Counted from the stretch's first letter, positions 21,926 to 31,622 are shown. The stretch is 64,000 bases of DNA from Marilutibacter penaei (GCF_014145395.1 NZ_JACHTE010000003.1:62001-126000), one strand, 5' to 3'. Program-made: numbers and translations. The notes: generated by a model not told the origin, from the sequence alone.

Positions 21926-22681
21926 TCAGCGCGCCAGCCAGCCGCCGTCGACCGGGATCACTGCGCCGTTGACGTAGTCGGAGGCGGTGCTGGACAGGAA
22001 CACCGCGGTGCCGCCCAGGTCGGCCGGCTCGCCCCAGCGTGCGGCCGGGATGCGATCGAGGATGGCCTTGTTGCGGTCCTCGTCCGCACGCAACTGCGCC
22101 GTGTTGTCGGTGGCCATGTAGCCCGGCGCGATCGCGTTGATGTTGATGCCCTTGGCCGCCCATTCGTTGGCCAGCAGGCGGGTGATGCCGGCGATTCCGC
22201 TCTTGGACGCGGTGTACGACGGCACGCGGATGCCGCCCTGGAAGGACAGCATCGAGGCGATGTTGATGATCTTGCCGCGGCCCTGGCCGATGAAGTGCTT
22301 GCCGGCGGCCTGCGACATGAAGAAGGCGGACTTGATGTTGACGTTCATCACGTCGTCCCAGTCCTTCTCGGAGAACTCGACGGCGTCGGCGCGGCGGATC
22401 AGGCCGGCGTTGTTGACCAGGATGTCGAGGCCGCCGAGGCCTGCAACGGTTTCGGCCACGATGCGCTCGACCGGCTCGATGCTGATCAGGTTGGCGTCGA
22501 TGTTGAGGAAACGGCGGCCGAGGGCCGTGATCTTCTCGCCGGTCTCGTCGGCCGGCACGATGCCGGCGGCGGCAATGTCCGCGCCTGCGGCGGCCAGCGC
22601 CAGTGCAATGCCCTGGCCCAGGCCGGTGTTGGCGCCGGTGACCAGCGCGACCTTGCCTTCGAGACTGAATGGATTCGACAT
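21926..22681 (-). CDS. kduD: 2-dehydro-3-deoxy-D-gluconate 5-dehydrogenase (KduD)
   Basis: Interconverts 2,5-diketo-3-deoxygluconate (DKII) and 2-keto-3-deoxygluconate (KDG) with NAD(P)H in the cytoplasm. The 251-residue classical SDR has TGANTGLGQG (residues 15-24), NNAG (90-93) and the catalytic S143, Y156, K160. The sequence type (LEGKVALVTGANTGLGQG, IRVPSYTASKSGIAG) is that of KduD/2-deoxygluconate dehydrogenases. The ATG at 22681 is chosen over an upstream frame to 22756 because the SDR fold starts right after it. First gene of the operon with the isomerase; an operator-like site lies 126 bases upstream. Confidence 0.9.
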   Translation of the reverse strand: MSNPFSLEGKVALVTGANTGLGQGIALALAAAGADIAAAGIVPADETGEKITALGRRFLNIDANLISIEPVERIVAETVAGLGGLDILVNNAGLIRRADAVEFSEKDWDDVMNVNIKSAFFMSQAAGKHFIGQGRGKIINIASMLSFQGGIRVPSYTASKSGIAGITRLLANEWAAKGININAIAPGYMATDNTAQLRADEDRNKAILDRIPAARWGEPADLGGTAVFLSSTASDYVNGAVIPVDGGWLAR

Positions 22682-22807
22682 CGGTGTTACCCCTTCGCGT
22701 TCTGAGTTGGCGGGCGCGGGCCCGTGGTGGCGCTGGATGCGGGGTGCCCGTTGCAACCGGTGGCACGCCGCGATGGCGGGTTGGGCTGTCTTTCGATTCT
22801 AGGCGGT

Positions 22808-22823
22808 TTGGAAACCGGTGTCA
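22808..22823 (-). promoter_or_regulatory. Operator-like site 1, upstream of kduD
   Basis: In the sense of kduD it reads TGACACCGGTTTCCAA. It shares TGACACCG with six other sites in the region and sits between the end of the regulator gene and kduD, the only sensible target. LacI-family operators have a CG centre like this one. Confidence 0.7.
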
Positions 22824-22864
22824 TTCCGCGCTGCGCCATTGGCTGGCCCGCGGCGGGGTGGGAT

Positions 22865-23932
22865 TCAGGCTTCGGGCGGCTGGCAGGAGTCCCGCGCGAC
22901 CAGGTGCGGGCGCACGCTGGCGACCGGTCGGCCGCGCAGGTCGTCCTCGGACTGGATCAGCATGGCCGCGGCGATCCGCCCGGTATCGCGCGTGTCGCGA
23001 CGGACCGAGGTCAGCGGCGGCCACAGGCGCGAGGCCAGCGGGCTGTCGTCGTACCCGATCACGGACAGCTGGCGCGGGATGCTGATGCCCATGCGCAGCG
23101 CGACGCGGTACACGCCAGCGGCCATTTCGTCGTTCTCGCAGAAGATCGCGGTCGGCCGGTCCTTCGCCGAGAGCAGTTTCTCGGCCGCGGCCACGCCCGA
23201 TTCGAAGGTGTAGCCGGCCTCGAGCACCCGCGACTTCGGCAGTTTGATCCCGCGTCGCGACAGTGCGTCGACGAAGCCCTCGGTGCGCTCGATCGCGGAC
23301 CGGTAGGCGCCGGGTCCGGTGATCAGGGCGATGTCGCGATGGCCCAGGGTCTGCAGGTAGTCGGCCGCTTCGGCCGCGCCATCGCGGTCATGGGTGATGA
23401 CCATCCGCGAATGCGCGTCCAGCGCTACCGCCGCGATGCGGGTGTAGCGGCAGCCTATGCTGGCGAGCATGTCGGCCAGGGCCTGGTCCTCAGACACGCG
23501 CGGGACCAGCATCACGCCGTGCAGCTTCTGCTGCTGCACGAAGCGCCGCACGCCGTCGATGTAGTCGGGGCTGCGGCTGTCGCAGGGATGCACCACGAGC
23601 TCGAAACCCGACCCGCGCAACGCATCCAGCGCGCCGTACTGCATGTTCACGATGAACTGCGCGGTCGGGTTGTCGTAGACCATGCCGATCAGGAACGAGC
23701 GGCGGAAGGCGAGGCCGCGCGCCAGCGGGTCGGGGGTGTAGCCCACCTCCCGCATCAGCGCCTCGACCCGTTCGCGGGTTTCCTCGCGCACCAGCGGCGA
23801 GCGGTTGATGATCCGCGAGACGGTCTTCTTCGATACGCCGGCGAGCCGCGCGATGTCGTTGATCGTCGCCGCCCGGCCCTTGAAGTCGGCCGGGTCGATC
23901 GCGCTCTTGCGTGGTTTCTTGGCTGCGGGCAT
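22865..23932 (-). CDS. LacI-family transcriptional regulator of the uronate/xylose region
   Basis: A 355-residue LacI/GalR-type repressor. A basic N-terminal arm of about 20 residues precedes the helix-turn-helix (TINDIARLAGVSKKTVSRIINRS, in two parts residues 23-45), followed by the hinge region and a periplasmic-binding-protein-like effector domain (residues ~75-355; SVIGYDDSPLASRLWPPLTSV near 300). It is the only transcription factor in the pectin/xylose region, lies between GH43 and kduD, and starts 43 bases after the GH43 stop, so it is probably transcribed from the operator-bearing GH43 promoter and thus controls its own level. Likely inducer: KDG or a related keto-deoxy acid, or xylose; not determinable here. 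Confidence 0.88.
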   Translation of the reverse strand: MPAAKKPRKSAIDPADFKGRAATINDIARLAGVSKKTVSRIINRSPLVREETRERVEALMREVGYTPDPLARGLAFRRSFLIGMVYDNPTAQFIVNMQYGALDALRGSGFELVVHPCDSRSPDYIDGVRRFVQQQKLHGVMLVPRVSEDQALADMLASIGCRYTRIAAVALDAHSRMVITHDRDGAAEAADYLQTLGHRDIALITGPGAYRSAIERTEGFVDALSRRGIKLPKSRVLEAGYTFESGVAAAEKLLSAKDRPTAIFCENDEMAAGVYRVALRMGISIPRQLSVIGYDDSPLASRLWPPLTSVRRDTRDTGRIAAAMLIQSEDDLRGRPVASVRPHLVARDSCQPPEA

Positions 23933-23975
23933 CGGGTGGGTCGCGTCGTGGTCCCGTGGATTCTAGCCGCTCCGC

Positions 23976-25631
23976 TCAGTCGAGCGCGCGGTACCGGTAG
24001 TCGATGAAGCGCACCTTCCCGTCGCCGGCGGCATAGACGCCCGGACGCAGGGAGAGGAACCTGCCGGCGACGTTGTGGTGGTACCCGGACAGCTCCATCT
24101 GGACGCCGTACTTGGTCCACTCGTCGCCGTCGAAGCTGTAGTGGGTGGTCAGGATCTGATCCTGGTAGGTCATCCGCAGCCAGAGGTCGCCGCCGGGGCC
24201 GGGGGACAGCTTCGCGGGGCGCTCCTTGCCGTAGCGGTGCATGATGAAGTCCTTGCCGTTGCTGCCGACGCCGGCATACAGGCGGTCGCTGTAGAACATC
24301 AGGGCGCCGCCGACCGCGCCCGGTTCGATCCGCATGTGGACCTCGAACTGGTAGTCCCGATCGCCGGCGATCTGGGTCAGCGGCGACGCGTCGGCGGGGA
24401 CGGTGCCCTTGCCGGCCAGGACCAGCGCGCCGTCTTCAAACGACACCCGCGACATTTCGCCCGGCTCGGGGTCGTAGAACGCCCACTGCGTTCCCAGTGC
24501 CGGGCCGTCGAACGCGTCGGACAGCGCCATGCCGTGCTCGACCGCCGTCCCTGCCGGCTTCGGCAGGGGTTCGCCGAGATCACCGCCCTTGGCGACGAAC
24601 CAGCCGTCCGCGGTCCATTCGATCGGATCCAGCAGGGCCTGGCGGCCGAGCGTCCACAGGCCGTTTTCGTAGCCGTGGTAGACCATCCACCACTGGCCCG
24701 CGGTGTCTTCGACCAGGGTGGCGTGGCCACGCGACCACCAGTCCTCGCCGCGCGTTTCGGTGCGCACGACGGGGTTGTTCGGTGCGTTCTCCCAGGGGCC
24801 GTGGATCGACTTGGAGCGCGCGACGATCACCATGTGGCCGGTCGGCGGCCCGGCGGTGCCGCCGACCGCGGTGATCATGTAATACCAGTCGCCGCGGCGG
24901 GTGATCTTGGGTCCTTCCTGCGCGTAGCCTTCGACGACCCACTCCTCCGGGTACTGCCAGCCATCGTAGACGTGCTTGACCTCGCCCACCGTGGACAGGC
25001 CGTCGTCGGACAGCCCGACGTAGTCGCCGCCGCTCAGGAACAGGTAGCGCTTGCCGTCCTCGCCGACCGCGTGGCCGGGGTCGATGTGGCCCGGCAGGCC
25101 GATGTTGACCGGTTCGCTCCACGGGCCGTTGATGTCATCCGCCCAGACCACGTAATTGCTGCGTTGCGTGCCCTCGGTGCCGCCGACGCGCGCCGGGAAG
25201 TAGATGTAATAGCGACCCTCATGGAGGACCAGGTCGGGCGCCCAGATGGAGCCGACATTCTCGGTGATCGCATGGCCCACCGGAGCCCAGTTGACCAGGT
25301 CGCGGGAATGCCAGATCGGCAGGCCGGGATAGGCATCGAACGACGACAGCGTCATGTAGTAGTCGTCGCCGACGCGCAGGACCGACGGGTCCGGGTGGTC
25401 GCCGCCGAGGATCGGGTTGAGGAAGGTGCCGTTGCCCAGGTCCGCCTTGCGCTGGTTCTCGATGCCGCGGGCCCACGCCAACGTCGGCGACGTCGCATCC
25501 TGCCGCGGGCCGTCGCTGCGGGTGGCCGACGGTTCCGGGGCCGAGGGAGTCGGGCTGCAGCCGGCGGCCACGAGGGCTGCGAGCGCGGGAGCGATGAGCG
25601 AGGCGAGGGTCCGGGAATTCGAAAGGGGCAT
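23976..25631 (-). CDS. GH43-family glycoside hydrolase, lipoprotein
   Basis: A 551-residue enzyme with a lipoprotein signal (VAAGC, lipid site C25). The five-bladed propeller carries the GH43 residues: base D81 in GDHPDPS, helper D184 in HIDPGH and acid E239 in QEGPK. A C-terminal beta-sandwich of about 190 residues (from ~365) resembles the accessory domain of beta-xylosidase/alpha-L-arabinofuranosidase members. It probably removes xylose or arabinose side chains from oligosaccharides at the outer or inner membrane, which suits the adjacent xylose operon. Operator site 2 lies 33 bases before the start. Exact linkage specificity cannot be read from the sequence. Confidence 0.88.
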   Translation of the reverse strand: MPLSNSRTLASLIAPALAALVAAGCSPTPSAPEPSATRSDGPRQDATSPTLAWARGIENQRKADLGNGTFLNPILGGDHPDPSVLRVGDDYYMTLSSFDAYPGLPIWHSRDLVNWAPVGHAITENVGSIWAPDLVLHEGRYYIYFPARVGGTEGTQRSNYVVWADDINGPWSEPVNIGLPGHIDPGHAVGEDGKRYLFLSGGDYVGLSDDGLSTVGEVKHVYDGWQYPEEWVVEGYAQEGPKITRRGDWYYMITAVGGTAGPPTGHMVIVARSKSIHGPWENAPNNPVVRTETRGEDWWSRGHATLVEDTAGQWWMVYHGYENGLWTLGRQALLDPIEWTADGWFVAKGGDLGEPLPKPAGTAVEHGMALSDAFDGPALGTQWAFYDPEPGEMSRVSFEDGALVLAGKGTVPADASPLTQIAGDRDYQFEVHMRIEPGAVGGALMFYSDRLYAGVGSNGKDFIMHRYGKERPAKLSPGPGGDLWLRMTYQDQILTTHYSFDGDEWTKYGVQMELSGYHHNVAGRFLSLRPGVYAAGDGKVRFIDYRYRALD

Positions 25632-25664
25632 GGGTCTCTCTTGGAATGGGCGCTACCGGCGGGA

Positions 25665-25680
25665 TGACACCGCTGGTCAA
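25665..25680. promoter_or_regulatory. Operator-like site 2, upstream of GH43
   Basis: TGACACCGCTGGTCAA in the 230-base gap between the divergent GH43 and xylB genes, 33 bases before the GH43 start. The first 15 bases form an odd palindrome with TGAC / GTCA ends. Confidence 0.75.
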
Positions 25681-25791
25681 TTCCAACCTAGCAAAGCGGC
25701 CGCCCGGGGGCATCGTGCGGCGCAACATGGCCTTCGCAGGCATTGCCGCTACAGTGAAGGTGAACCCACGGCAGCTTGCAGGGTGCTGTTA

Positions 25792-25807
25792 TGACACCGT
25801 TGGCCAT
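25792..25807 (+). promoter_or_regulatory. Operator-like site 3, upstream of xylB
   Basis: TGACACCGTTGGCCAT, 54 bases before the GTG of xylB and 111 bases from site 2. Two sites in one divergent gap would allow looping by a LacI-type tetramer or separate control of each promoter. Confidence 0.7.
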
Positions 25808-25861
25808 CCTCGCGGTCCCCTTGGAATACGGACCGGAACGTCCCGTAGAGGGGCGCCTCCG

Positions 25862-27370
25862 GTGAGCGTCACGCTGGGTCTGGACCTCGGAACGCAGGGC
25901 CTCAAGCTCATCGCCTGGGACGGTGAAGCGGCCGCGCCCCTGTTCGTGACGGGGGAGCCGCTGGCGTTGCATGAAGGGGCTGGCGGGGTCCGCGAGCAGC
26001 AGGCCGGGGACTGGGTGGTCGCGGCGACGCGATGCATCCAGCGCATACCCGCGGCCGTGCGCGAGCGGGTCGTCGCGATCGGCGTCTCGGGCCAGCAGCA
26101 TGGTCTCGTTCCTTTGGGGGCGGAAGGCCGTGTACTGGCGCCGGTCAAATTGTGGAACGACACGAGCAGCGAAGCGGATGGCCGCGCGATCATGCAGGCG
26201 GCCGGGGGACGGGACCGTTGCATCGCGCTCGCGGGCAACCCGGTGCCGGCGGGCTACACCGCGTCCAAGTTGCCGTGGACGCGCCGCCACCGCCCCGAGG
26301 TCTATGCGGCGCTCGCGACCATCCTCCTGCCCCATGACTATCTCAACTACTGGCTGACCGGCGAACGCTGGATGGAGTGCGGGGATGCCTCCGGCACCGG
26401 GTGGCTGGACGTGCGGACGCGGCAGTGGAGCGATGCCATGCTCCGCGCCACTGACGCCGACCGCGACCTGCGCGATTGCCTGCCGCCCCTGGTCGCGCCC
26501 GACGCCTGCGTGCCCATCGATCCCGCGACAGCGGAGCATCTGGGCCTGCCGCGCCACGCCGTGGTGTCCGCGGGGGGCGGCGACAACATGATGGCGGCGA
26601 TCGGCACCGGCAACGTCGTTCCCGGCAGACTGACCCTGAGCCTCGGTACCTCGGGCACGCTGTTCGCCCATGCCACACGTTTCGTGATTGACCCGGAGGC
26701 CCGCTGGGCGGCGTTCTGCGATTCCACCGGGGCGTGGTTGCCGCTGGTATGCACGATGAACTGCACGGTGGCCACGGAAGCCATCGCGGCCCTGTGCCGC
26801 ATCGAACCCGGTGAGCGGGATGGACTCGTCGACGCGACGGCGCCCGGAGCCGGCGGGGTGGTGATGCTGCCTTTCCTCAACGGTGAGCGCACGCCCGACC
26901 TGCCATTGGCCACGGGCAGCCTCCATGGCCTGACGCCCTCGAACTTCGATCGCGCGTCGCTGTATCGCGCAGCGATGGAGGGTGCGACCTTCGGCCTGCG
27001 CCATGGCTATGACGGCCTGCGAGACGCCGGCTTGGCCTTCGACCGGGTGCGCCTCACCGGCGGCGGCAGCCGCAGCGCCGCGTGGCGGCAGATGGTCGCG
27101 GATGTGTTCGACCTGCCCGTCGAAGTGCCGGTCGAGTCCGAAGGCGCCGCGCTCGGCGCAGCCCTGCAGGCGCTCTGGGCGCATCGACGCCTGGTCGAGC
27201 CCGGGCTGGCCCTGGCCGACGTCGTCGACACCCACGTCGCGATCGACCCCACCCGCGCTGCCCGCCCGGACCCGCGCCGCCGCGGGGCCTATGCAGCGGC
27301 CCATGCGCGCTACCTCGAGCATCTCGATGCCATGGCGCCGATGTTGGTGCGTGGCGCTCCCCCCTCGTGA
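25862..27370 (+). CDS. xylB: Xylulokinase
   Basis: Phosphorylates D-xylulose to xylulose 5-phosphate with ATP. A 502-residue FGGY kinase: phosphate-binding [16 protein letters not shown] (residues 5-20), [10 protein letters not shown] (76-85) and the probable catalytic base D241 in [14 protein letters not shown]. The GTG at 25862 is the first start that gives the conserved N-terminus; the frame is open upstream but covers the operator region. It is followed after 14 bases by xylA and then a xylose-type symporter, which fixes the substrate as xylulose rather than another sugar of this broad family. Confidence 0.92.
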   Translation: MSVTLGLDLGTQGLKLIAWDGEAAAPLFVTGEPLALHEGAGGVREQQAGDWVVAATRCIQRIPAAVRERVVAIGVSGQQHGLVPLGAEGRVLAPVKLWNDTSSEADGRAIMQAAGGRDRCIALAGNPVPAGYTASKLPWTRRHRPEVYAALATILLPHDYLNYWLTGERWMECGDASGTGWLDVRTRQWSDAMLRATDADRDLRDCLPPLVAPDACVPIDPATAEHLGLPRHAVVSAGGGDNMMAAIGTGNVVPGRLTLSLGTSGTLFAHATRFVIDPEARWAAFCDSTGAWLPLVCTMNCTVATEAIAALCRIEPGERDGLVDATAPGAGGVVMLPFLNGERTPDLPLATGSLHGLTPSNFDRASLYRAAMEGATFGLRHGYDGLRDAGLAFDRVRLTGGGSRSAAWRQMVADVFDLPVEVPVESEGAALGAALQALWAHRRLVEPGLALADVVDTHVAIDPTRAARPDPRRRGAYAAAHARYLEHLDAMAPMLVRGAPPS

Positions 27371-27384
27371 CCACAGGAAAGCAC

Positions 27385-28722
27385 ATGTCCCAGAGTCCCT
27401 ACATCGGTTCGACCGAATACTTCCCCGGCATTGGACGGATTCCGTTCGAGGGCGCCGGCTCCGACAACCCGCTCGCCTTCAAGCACTACGACGCGGACAA
27501 GGTGGTCGGTGAACGGACGATGCGGGAACACCTGCGGTTCGCCGCGTGCTACTGGCACACCTTCACCAATGCCGGCCACGATCCGTTCGGGCCCGGCACG
27601 CGGCGCTTCCCCTGGGAGCACCCGACACCGATGGCGACCGCCGAAGCGCGCGTCGATGCCGCGTTCGAGTTCTTCAGCAAGCTGGGCGTGCCGTACTACT
27701 GCTTCCACGACATCGACCTGGCGCCGGACGCCGACGACATCGGCGAATACGAGGCGAACCTGCAGCACATGGTGGCGTTGGCCGGCGAGCGCCAGCAGGC
27801 GACGGGCGTCCGGCTGCTGTGGGGCACGGCGAACCTGTTCACGCATCCGCGCTACATGAACGGTGCGGCGACGAATCCCGACTTCGCGGTGGTGGCGCGT
27901 GCCGCGGTACAGGTGAAGGCAGCGCTCGAGGCGACGGTCGCGCTCGGTGGCGAGCACTACGTCTTCTGGGGCGGCCGGGAGGGCTATGCCAGCCTGCACA
28001 ACACCGACATGAAGCGGGAACTCGGGCACTTCGCGCGGTTCCTGACGATGGCGCGCGACCACGGCCGCAGCATCGGCTTCAAGGGCAAGTTCCTGATCGA
28101 GCCCAAGCCCATGGAGCCCATGAAGCACCAGTACGACTTCGACTCCGCGACCTGCGCGGGATTCCTGCGCGCGCACGGCCTGCAGGACGATTTCATGCTG
28201 AACATCGAAGCCAACCACGCCACGCTGTCGGGCCACACGTTCGAGCACGACCTGCAGGTCGCGTCCGATCACGGCCTGCTCGGCAGCATCGATGCCAATC
28301 GCGGCAATGCCCAGAACGGCTGGGATACCGACCAGTTCCCGACCGACCTGTACGACACGGTCGGCGCGATGCTGGTGGTCCTGCGCCAGGGCGGACTGGT
28401 CGGTGGGCTGAACTTCGATGCGAAGGCGCGCCGCGAGTCCACCGACATGCAGGACCTGTTCGAGGCCCACATCGGTGGGATGGATGCGTTCGCACGGGGG
28501 CTGGAGGTCGCCCATGCGCTGTTGCACGACTCACCGTGGGAGGCCTGGCGCGCCGGACGTTACGCCAGCTTCGACGCGGGCGCGGGGGCCCAATTCGCCG
28601 CCGGGACGCTTTCGCTGGACGCCCTGCGCGCGATCGCCGCCGGGCAGGGCGAGCCGGCCCAGCGCAGTGGCCACCAGGAACGCTACGAGAACCTCCTGAA
28701 CCAATATCTGTTGCGCGCCTGA
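27385..28722 (+). CDS. xylA: Xylose isomerase
   Basis: Converts D-xylose to D-xylulose. The 445 residues match the class II (longer) enzymes. Active-site H108 and D111 ([11 protein letters not shown]), the metal-binding segments [24 protein letters not shown] and [20 protein letters not shown] (two pieces) are all intact. The ATG at 27385 follows ACAGGAAA, a good ribosome site, 14 bases after xylB. Part of the xylB-xylA-symporter operon under operator site 3. Confidence 0.96.
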   Translation: MSQSPYIGSTEYFPGIGRIPFEGAGSDNPLAFKHYDADKVVGERTMREHLRFAACYWHTFTNAGHDPFGPGTRRFPWEHPTPMATAEARVDAAFEFFSKLGVPYYCFHDIDLAPDADDIGEYEANLQHMVALAGERQQATGVRLLWGTANLFTHPRYMNGAATNPDFAVVARAAVQVKAALEATVALGGEHYVFWGGREGYASLHNTDMKRELGHFARFLTMARDHGRSIGFKGKFLIEPKPMEPMKHQYDFDSATCAGFLRAHGLQDDFMLNIEANHATLSGHTFEHDLQVASDHGLLGSIDANRGNAQNGWDTDQFPTDLYDTVGAMLVVLRQGGLVGGLNFDAKARRESTDMQDLFEAHIGGMDAFARGLEVAHALLHDSPWEAWRAGRYASFDAGAGAQFAAGTLSLDALRAIAAGQGEPAQRSGHQERYENLLNQYLLRA

Positions 28723-28765
28723 GCTGCACGGCAGGGCGCACTTCCACATGCACCGGGGACCACGA

Positions 28766-30193
28766 ATGAGCAGCATTGCGCTTGAACGGAACGCGCCGCA
28801 CGACGGCAATACCCGCTACATCCTGCTGATCAGCCTGGTGGCGACGATCGGCGGCTTCCTGTTCGGCTTCGACAGTGGCGTGATCAACGGCACCGTGGAC
28901 GGACTCAGGGTCGCCTTCGATTCCGACTCGGTGGGCACCGGCTTCAACGTCGCTTCGATGCTGCTCGGCTGCGCGATAGGCGCGTTCTTCGCGGGGCGAC
29001 TGGCCGACCTGTACGGGCGGCGCGCGCTGCTGATCGTGGCCGCGATGCTGTTCATCGCCTCGGCATGGGGCTCGGGCGTCGCCACGTCCTCCCTGGAGTT
29101 CGTCGTCTACCGGGTACTCGGGGGACTGGCGGTGGGTGCGGCGAGCGTGATGTCGCCGGCGTACATCAGCGAAGTGTCGGCCGCCCGCTACCGGGGCAGG
29201 CTCGCGACGGTGCAGCAGATCGCGATCATCTCCGGCCTGTTCGCGGCCTTCCTCAGCAACTACCTGCTGGCCCGGTTCGCGGGCGCGTCGACCGAGATCC
29301 TGTGGGCGGGGCACGAAGCCTGGCGCTGGATGTTCTGGATGGAACTGGCCCCGGCGGTGCTGTTCCTGCTGGCGCTTCTGTTCATTCCCGAAAGCCCCCG
29401 GTTCCTGGTGGTGAAGAAGCGCACCGGACAGGCGCGCGAAGTGCTGGTCAGGCTGTACGGCGAAGCCGTCGGCAACGCGAAGCTCGGCGAGATCGAGGCG
29501 AGCCTGGCGGACGACCACCATCGGCCGCGCCTGTCCGACCTCATCGGCAAGGCGACCGGAAAGGTCCGGCCGATCGTCTGGGTCGGCATCGGCCTGGCGA
29601 CCTTCCAGCAGCTGGTCGGCATCAACGTGGTGTTCTATTACGGCGCGGTGCTCTGGCAGGCGGTCGGGTTTTCCGAGAACGACGCGTTGCTGATCAACGT
29701 GCTGTCCGGAGCGCTGAGCATCGGGGCCTGCCTGCTCACGGTGGCGCTCATCGACCGGATCGGGCGAAAGCCGCTGCTGTGGATCGGTTCGCTGGGCATG
29801 GCGGTCACGCTGGGACTGGTGACCGTGGCGTTCGCGACCGGATCGCTGGATGCGGAAGGCACGCTCCAGCTATCGGATGCGATGGGTGTGCTGGCGCTGG
29901 TCGCGGCCAATGTCTACGTGATCTTCTTCAACCTGTCGTGGGGTCCGGTCATGTGGGTCATGCTCGGCGAGATGTTCCCCAACCAGATCCGCGGCTCGGG
30001 CCTGGCGGTGGCGGGCCTGTTCCAGTGGGGCAGCAACTTCGCCATCACGATGACCTTCCCGATCATGCTGGCCGGCATTGGCCTGGCGGCGACCTACGGC
30101 TTCTATGCGCTCTCGGCCTTCGTCTCGATCTTCTTCGTCCTGAAGTTCGTGCACGAAACGCGCGGTCGTGAGCTGGAGCAGATGGAGGGCTGA
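28766..30193 (+). CDS. Sugar:proton symporter, probable D-xylose transporter
   Basis: A 475-residue sugar-porter MFS protein with 12 predicted membrane segments. Signatures: GGFLFGFDSGVINGT in helix 1, RLADLYGRR in the 2-3 loop, PESPRFLV after helix 6, QQLVGINVVFYY in helix 7 and the closing HETRGRELEQM. This is the XylE/GalP family. An ATG 18 bases upstream (28748) is also possible. It closes the xylB-xylA operon, so D-xylose is the likely cargo; other pentoses or hexoses cannot be excluded. Confidence 0.87.
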   Translation: MSSIALERNAPHDGNTRYILLISLVATIGGFLFGFDSGVINGTVDGLRVAFDSDSVGTGFNVASMLLGCAIGAFFAGRLADLYGRRALLIVAAMLFIASAWGSGVATSSLEFVVYRVLGGLAVGAASVMSPAYISEVSAARYRGRLATVQQIAIISGLFAAFLSNYLLARFAGASTEILWAGHEAWRWMFWMELAPAVLFLLALLFIPESPRFLVVKKRTGQAREVLVRLYGEAVGNAKLGEIEASLADDHHRPRLSDLIGKATGKVRPIVWVGIGLATFQQLVGINVVFYYGAVLWQAVGFSENDALLINVLSGALSIGACLLTVALIDRIGRKPLLWIGSLGMAVTLGLVTVAFATGSLDAEGTLQLSDAMGVLALVAANVYVIFFNLSWGPVMWVMLGEMFPNQIRGSGLAVAGLFQWGSNFAITMTFPIMLAGIGLAATYGFYALSAFVSIFFVLKFVHETRGRELEQMEG

Positions 30194-30222
30194 CCCCGCG
30201 ACGTGGGGCAGAACCCGATGCG

Positions 30223-30298
30223 CGACGAGGCGCGTACACGACGAGGTGCGTACGCGAAGAGGTGCGTATACGAAGAGGTACCTACACGAAGGGGCGCG
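30223..30298. repeat. 16-bp tandem repeats (four and a half copies)
   Basis: Four direct units at 30223, 30239, 30255 and 30271 (for example CGACGAGGTGCGTACG and CGAAGAGGTGCGTATA), each differing by a few bases, plus a partial fifth unit that becomes the left arm of the terminator hairpin at 30290. It lies between the symporter gene and the end of the TRAP operon. Confidence 0.85.
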
Positions 30299-30325
30299 AC
30301 CCGCCGGCCGCGCCCCTCCGGTTTT
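30290..30325 (+). terminator. Rho-independent terminator after the xylose operon
   Basis: Nine-base inverted repeat AGGGGCGCG / CGCGCCCCT (30290-30298 and 30309-30317) followed 4 bases later by GTTTT. It sits 97 bases after the symporter stop and 22 bases beyond the TRAP gene stop on the other strand, so it may serve both operons. Confidence 0.65.
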
Positions 30326-30338
30326 CCCGCGGTTTACG

Positions 30339-31622
30339 TCAGGCCTTGAAGAGCGCCGGCAACCACAGCGACAGCTGCGGGAACAGGGTGACGACCACCA
30401 GCACCAGGATCGCAGCGATCCAGAACGGCCAGATCGACTTCATGCATTCGCCGATGCCGATCTTGCCGATCGCAGTGCCGACGAACAGGACCGAGCCCAC
30501 CGGCGGCGTCACCAGCCCGATGCCGCCGGCCAGCACCAGCACGGTGCCGAAGTGCAGCGGATCGACGCCGAAGGCCTTGGCGACCGGCAGGAAGATCGGC
30601 GTGCAGATCAGGATCATCGGCGCGAGGTCCATGAAGGTGCCGAGCAGCAGCAGGATCAGCACGATCAGGAACAGCACCGAGTACTTGCTGTCCGCGATCC
30701 GCCCCAGCAGGTCGACGGCCGCCGCCGGAACCTCGAGGTAGGCGAGCAGCCAGCCGAACAGGGCCGCCGTCGCGATCACGAACAGGATCACGCCGGTGGT
30801 GCGCGCGGCATGCGCGACCGCCCCGCGGAACGCGGTCCAGTCCAGCATCCGATAGATCGCGATGGTCACCAGCAACGCGTACACCACGGCGACCGCGGCA
30901 CTTTCCACGGCGGTGAAGATGCCGGCGCGGATGCCGAAGAAGATCAGCGCGACCAGGCCGAGGCCGGGCAGGGCCGCCACCATGCGCACCAGCACCGCCC
31001 GCATGCCCGGGAAGACTTCGGTGCCATAGCCGCGACGCCGTGCCACCAGGTAGCCGGTGAACATCAGGGTCAGGGTCATCAGCAACGCGGGCAGGATGCC
31101 GGCGGCGAACAGGTCGGCGATCGAGATGCCCCCGCCGACCGCGGCCGAGTACAGGATCAGGTTGTGCGACGGCGGGACCAGCAACGCGACCAGCGCCGCG
31201 GTGATGCTGACGTTGACCGCGAAGTCGCGGTCGTACCCGCGGTTCACCATCTGCGGGATCATCGTGCCGCCGACCGCCGAGACATCGGCGATCGCCGAAC
31301 CCGACACGCCGCCGAAGAACAGCGACGAAAGCACGCTGACCTGGCCCAGACCGCCCCGGATCCGGCCCACCAGCGCCGCGGCGAGGCTGATGAGGCGTTC
31401 GGAGATGCCGCCGCGCATCATGATCTCGCCGGCGAAGATGAAGAGCGGAATCGCGATCAGGGATGCCGTGCCGATGCCGGAGCCGATCTGCTGCACCATC
31501 ACGATCGAGGGCAGGTCCAGGTACAGCAGTACCACCAGCGAGGCAGCGGCCAGCGAGTACGCGACCGGGACGCCCAGCAGCAACAGGACGATGAACACGC
31601 CGAACAGGAGGGTCATGGCCAT
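30339..31622 (-). CDS. TRAP transporter large membrane subunit (DctM family)
   Basis: A 427-residue inner-membrane protein, hydrophobic throughout with about 12 segments, of the DctM/SiaM type (opening LLFGVFIVLLLLGVPVAYSL; later GGVSGSAIADVSAVGGTMIP, typical of the family). It forms the sodium-driven channel of the TRAP system with the two genes upstream, starting 3 bases after the DctQ stop. In a pectin region the cargo is probably a uronate or short unsaturated oligo-uronide moved from periplasm to cytoplasm. Confidence 0.93.
   Translation of the reverse strand: MAMTLLFGVFIVLLLLGVPVAYSLAAASLVVLLYLDLPSIVMVQQIGSGIGTASLIAIPLFIFAGEIMMRGGISERLISLAAALVGRIRGGLGQVSVLSSLFFGGVSGSAIADVSAVGGTMIPQMVNRGYDRDFAVNVSITAALVALLVPPSHNLILYSAAVGGGISIADLFAAGILPALLMTLTLMFTGYLVARRRGYGTEVFPGMRAVLVRMVAALPGLGLVALIFFGIRAGIFTAVESAAVAVVYALLVTIAIYRMLDWTAFRGAVAHAARTTGVILFVIATAALFGWLLAYLEVPAAAVDLLGRIADSKYSVLFLIVLILLLLGTFMDLAPMILICTPIFLPVAKAFGVDPLHFGTVLVLAGGIGLVTPPVGSVLFVGTAIGKIGIGECMKSIWPFWIAAILVLVVVTLFPQLSLWLPALFKA

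Noticed and set aside
22672-22687. Weak operator-like match TAACACCGATGTCGAA over the kduD start
   Set aside because: Fewer matches than the seven accepted sites and it overlaps the start codon; a clear site already lies upstream.
27627-27642. CGACACCGATGGCGAC inside xylA
   Set aside because: Lacks the leading T of TGACACCG and lies in coding sequence; likely chance.
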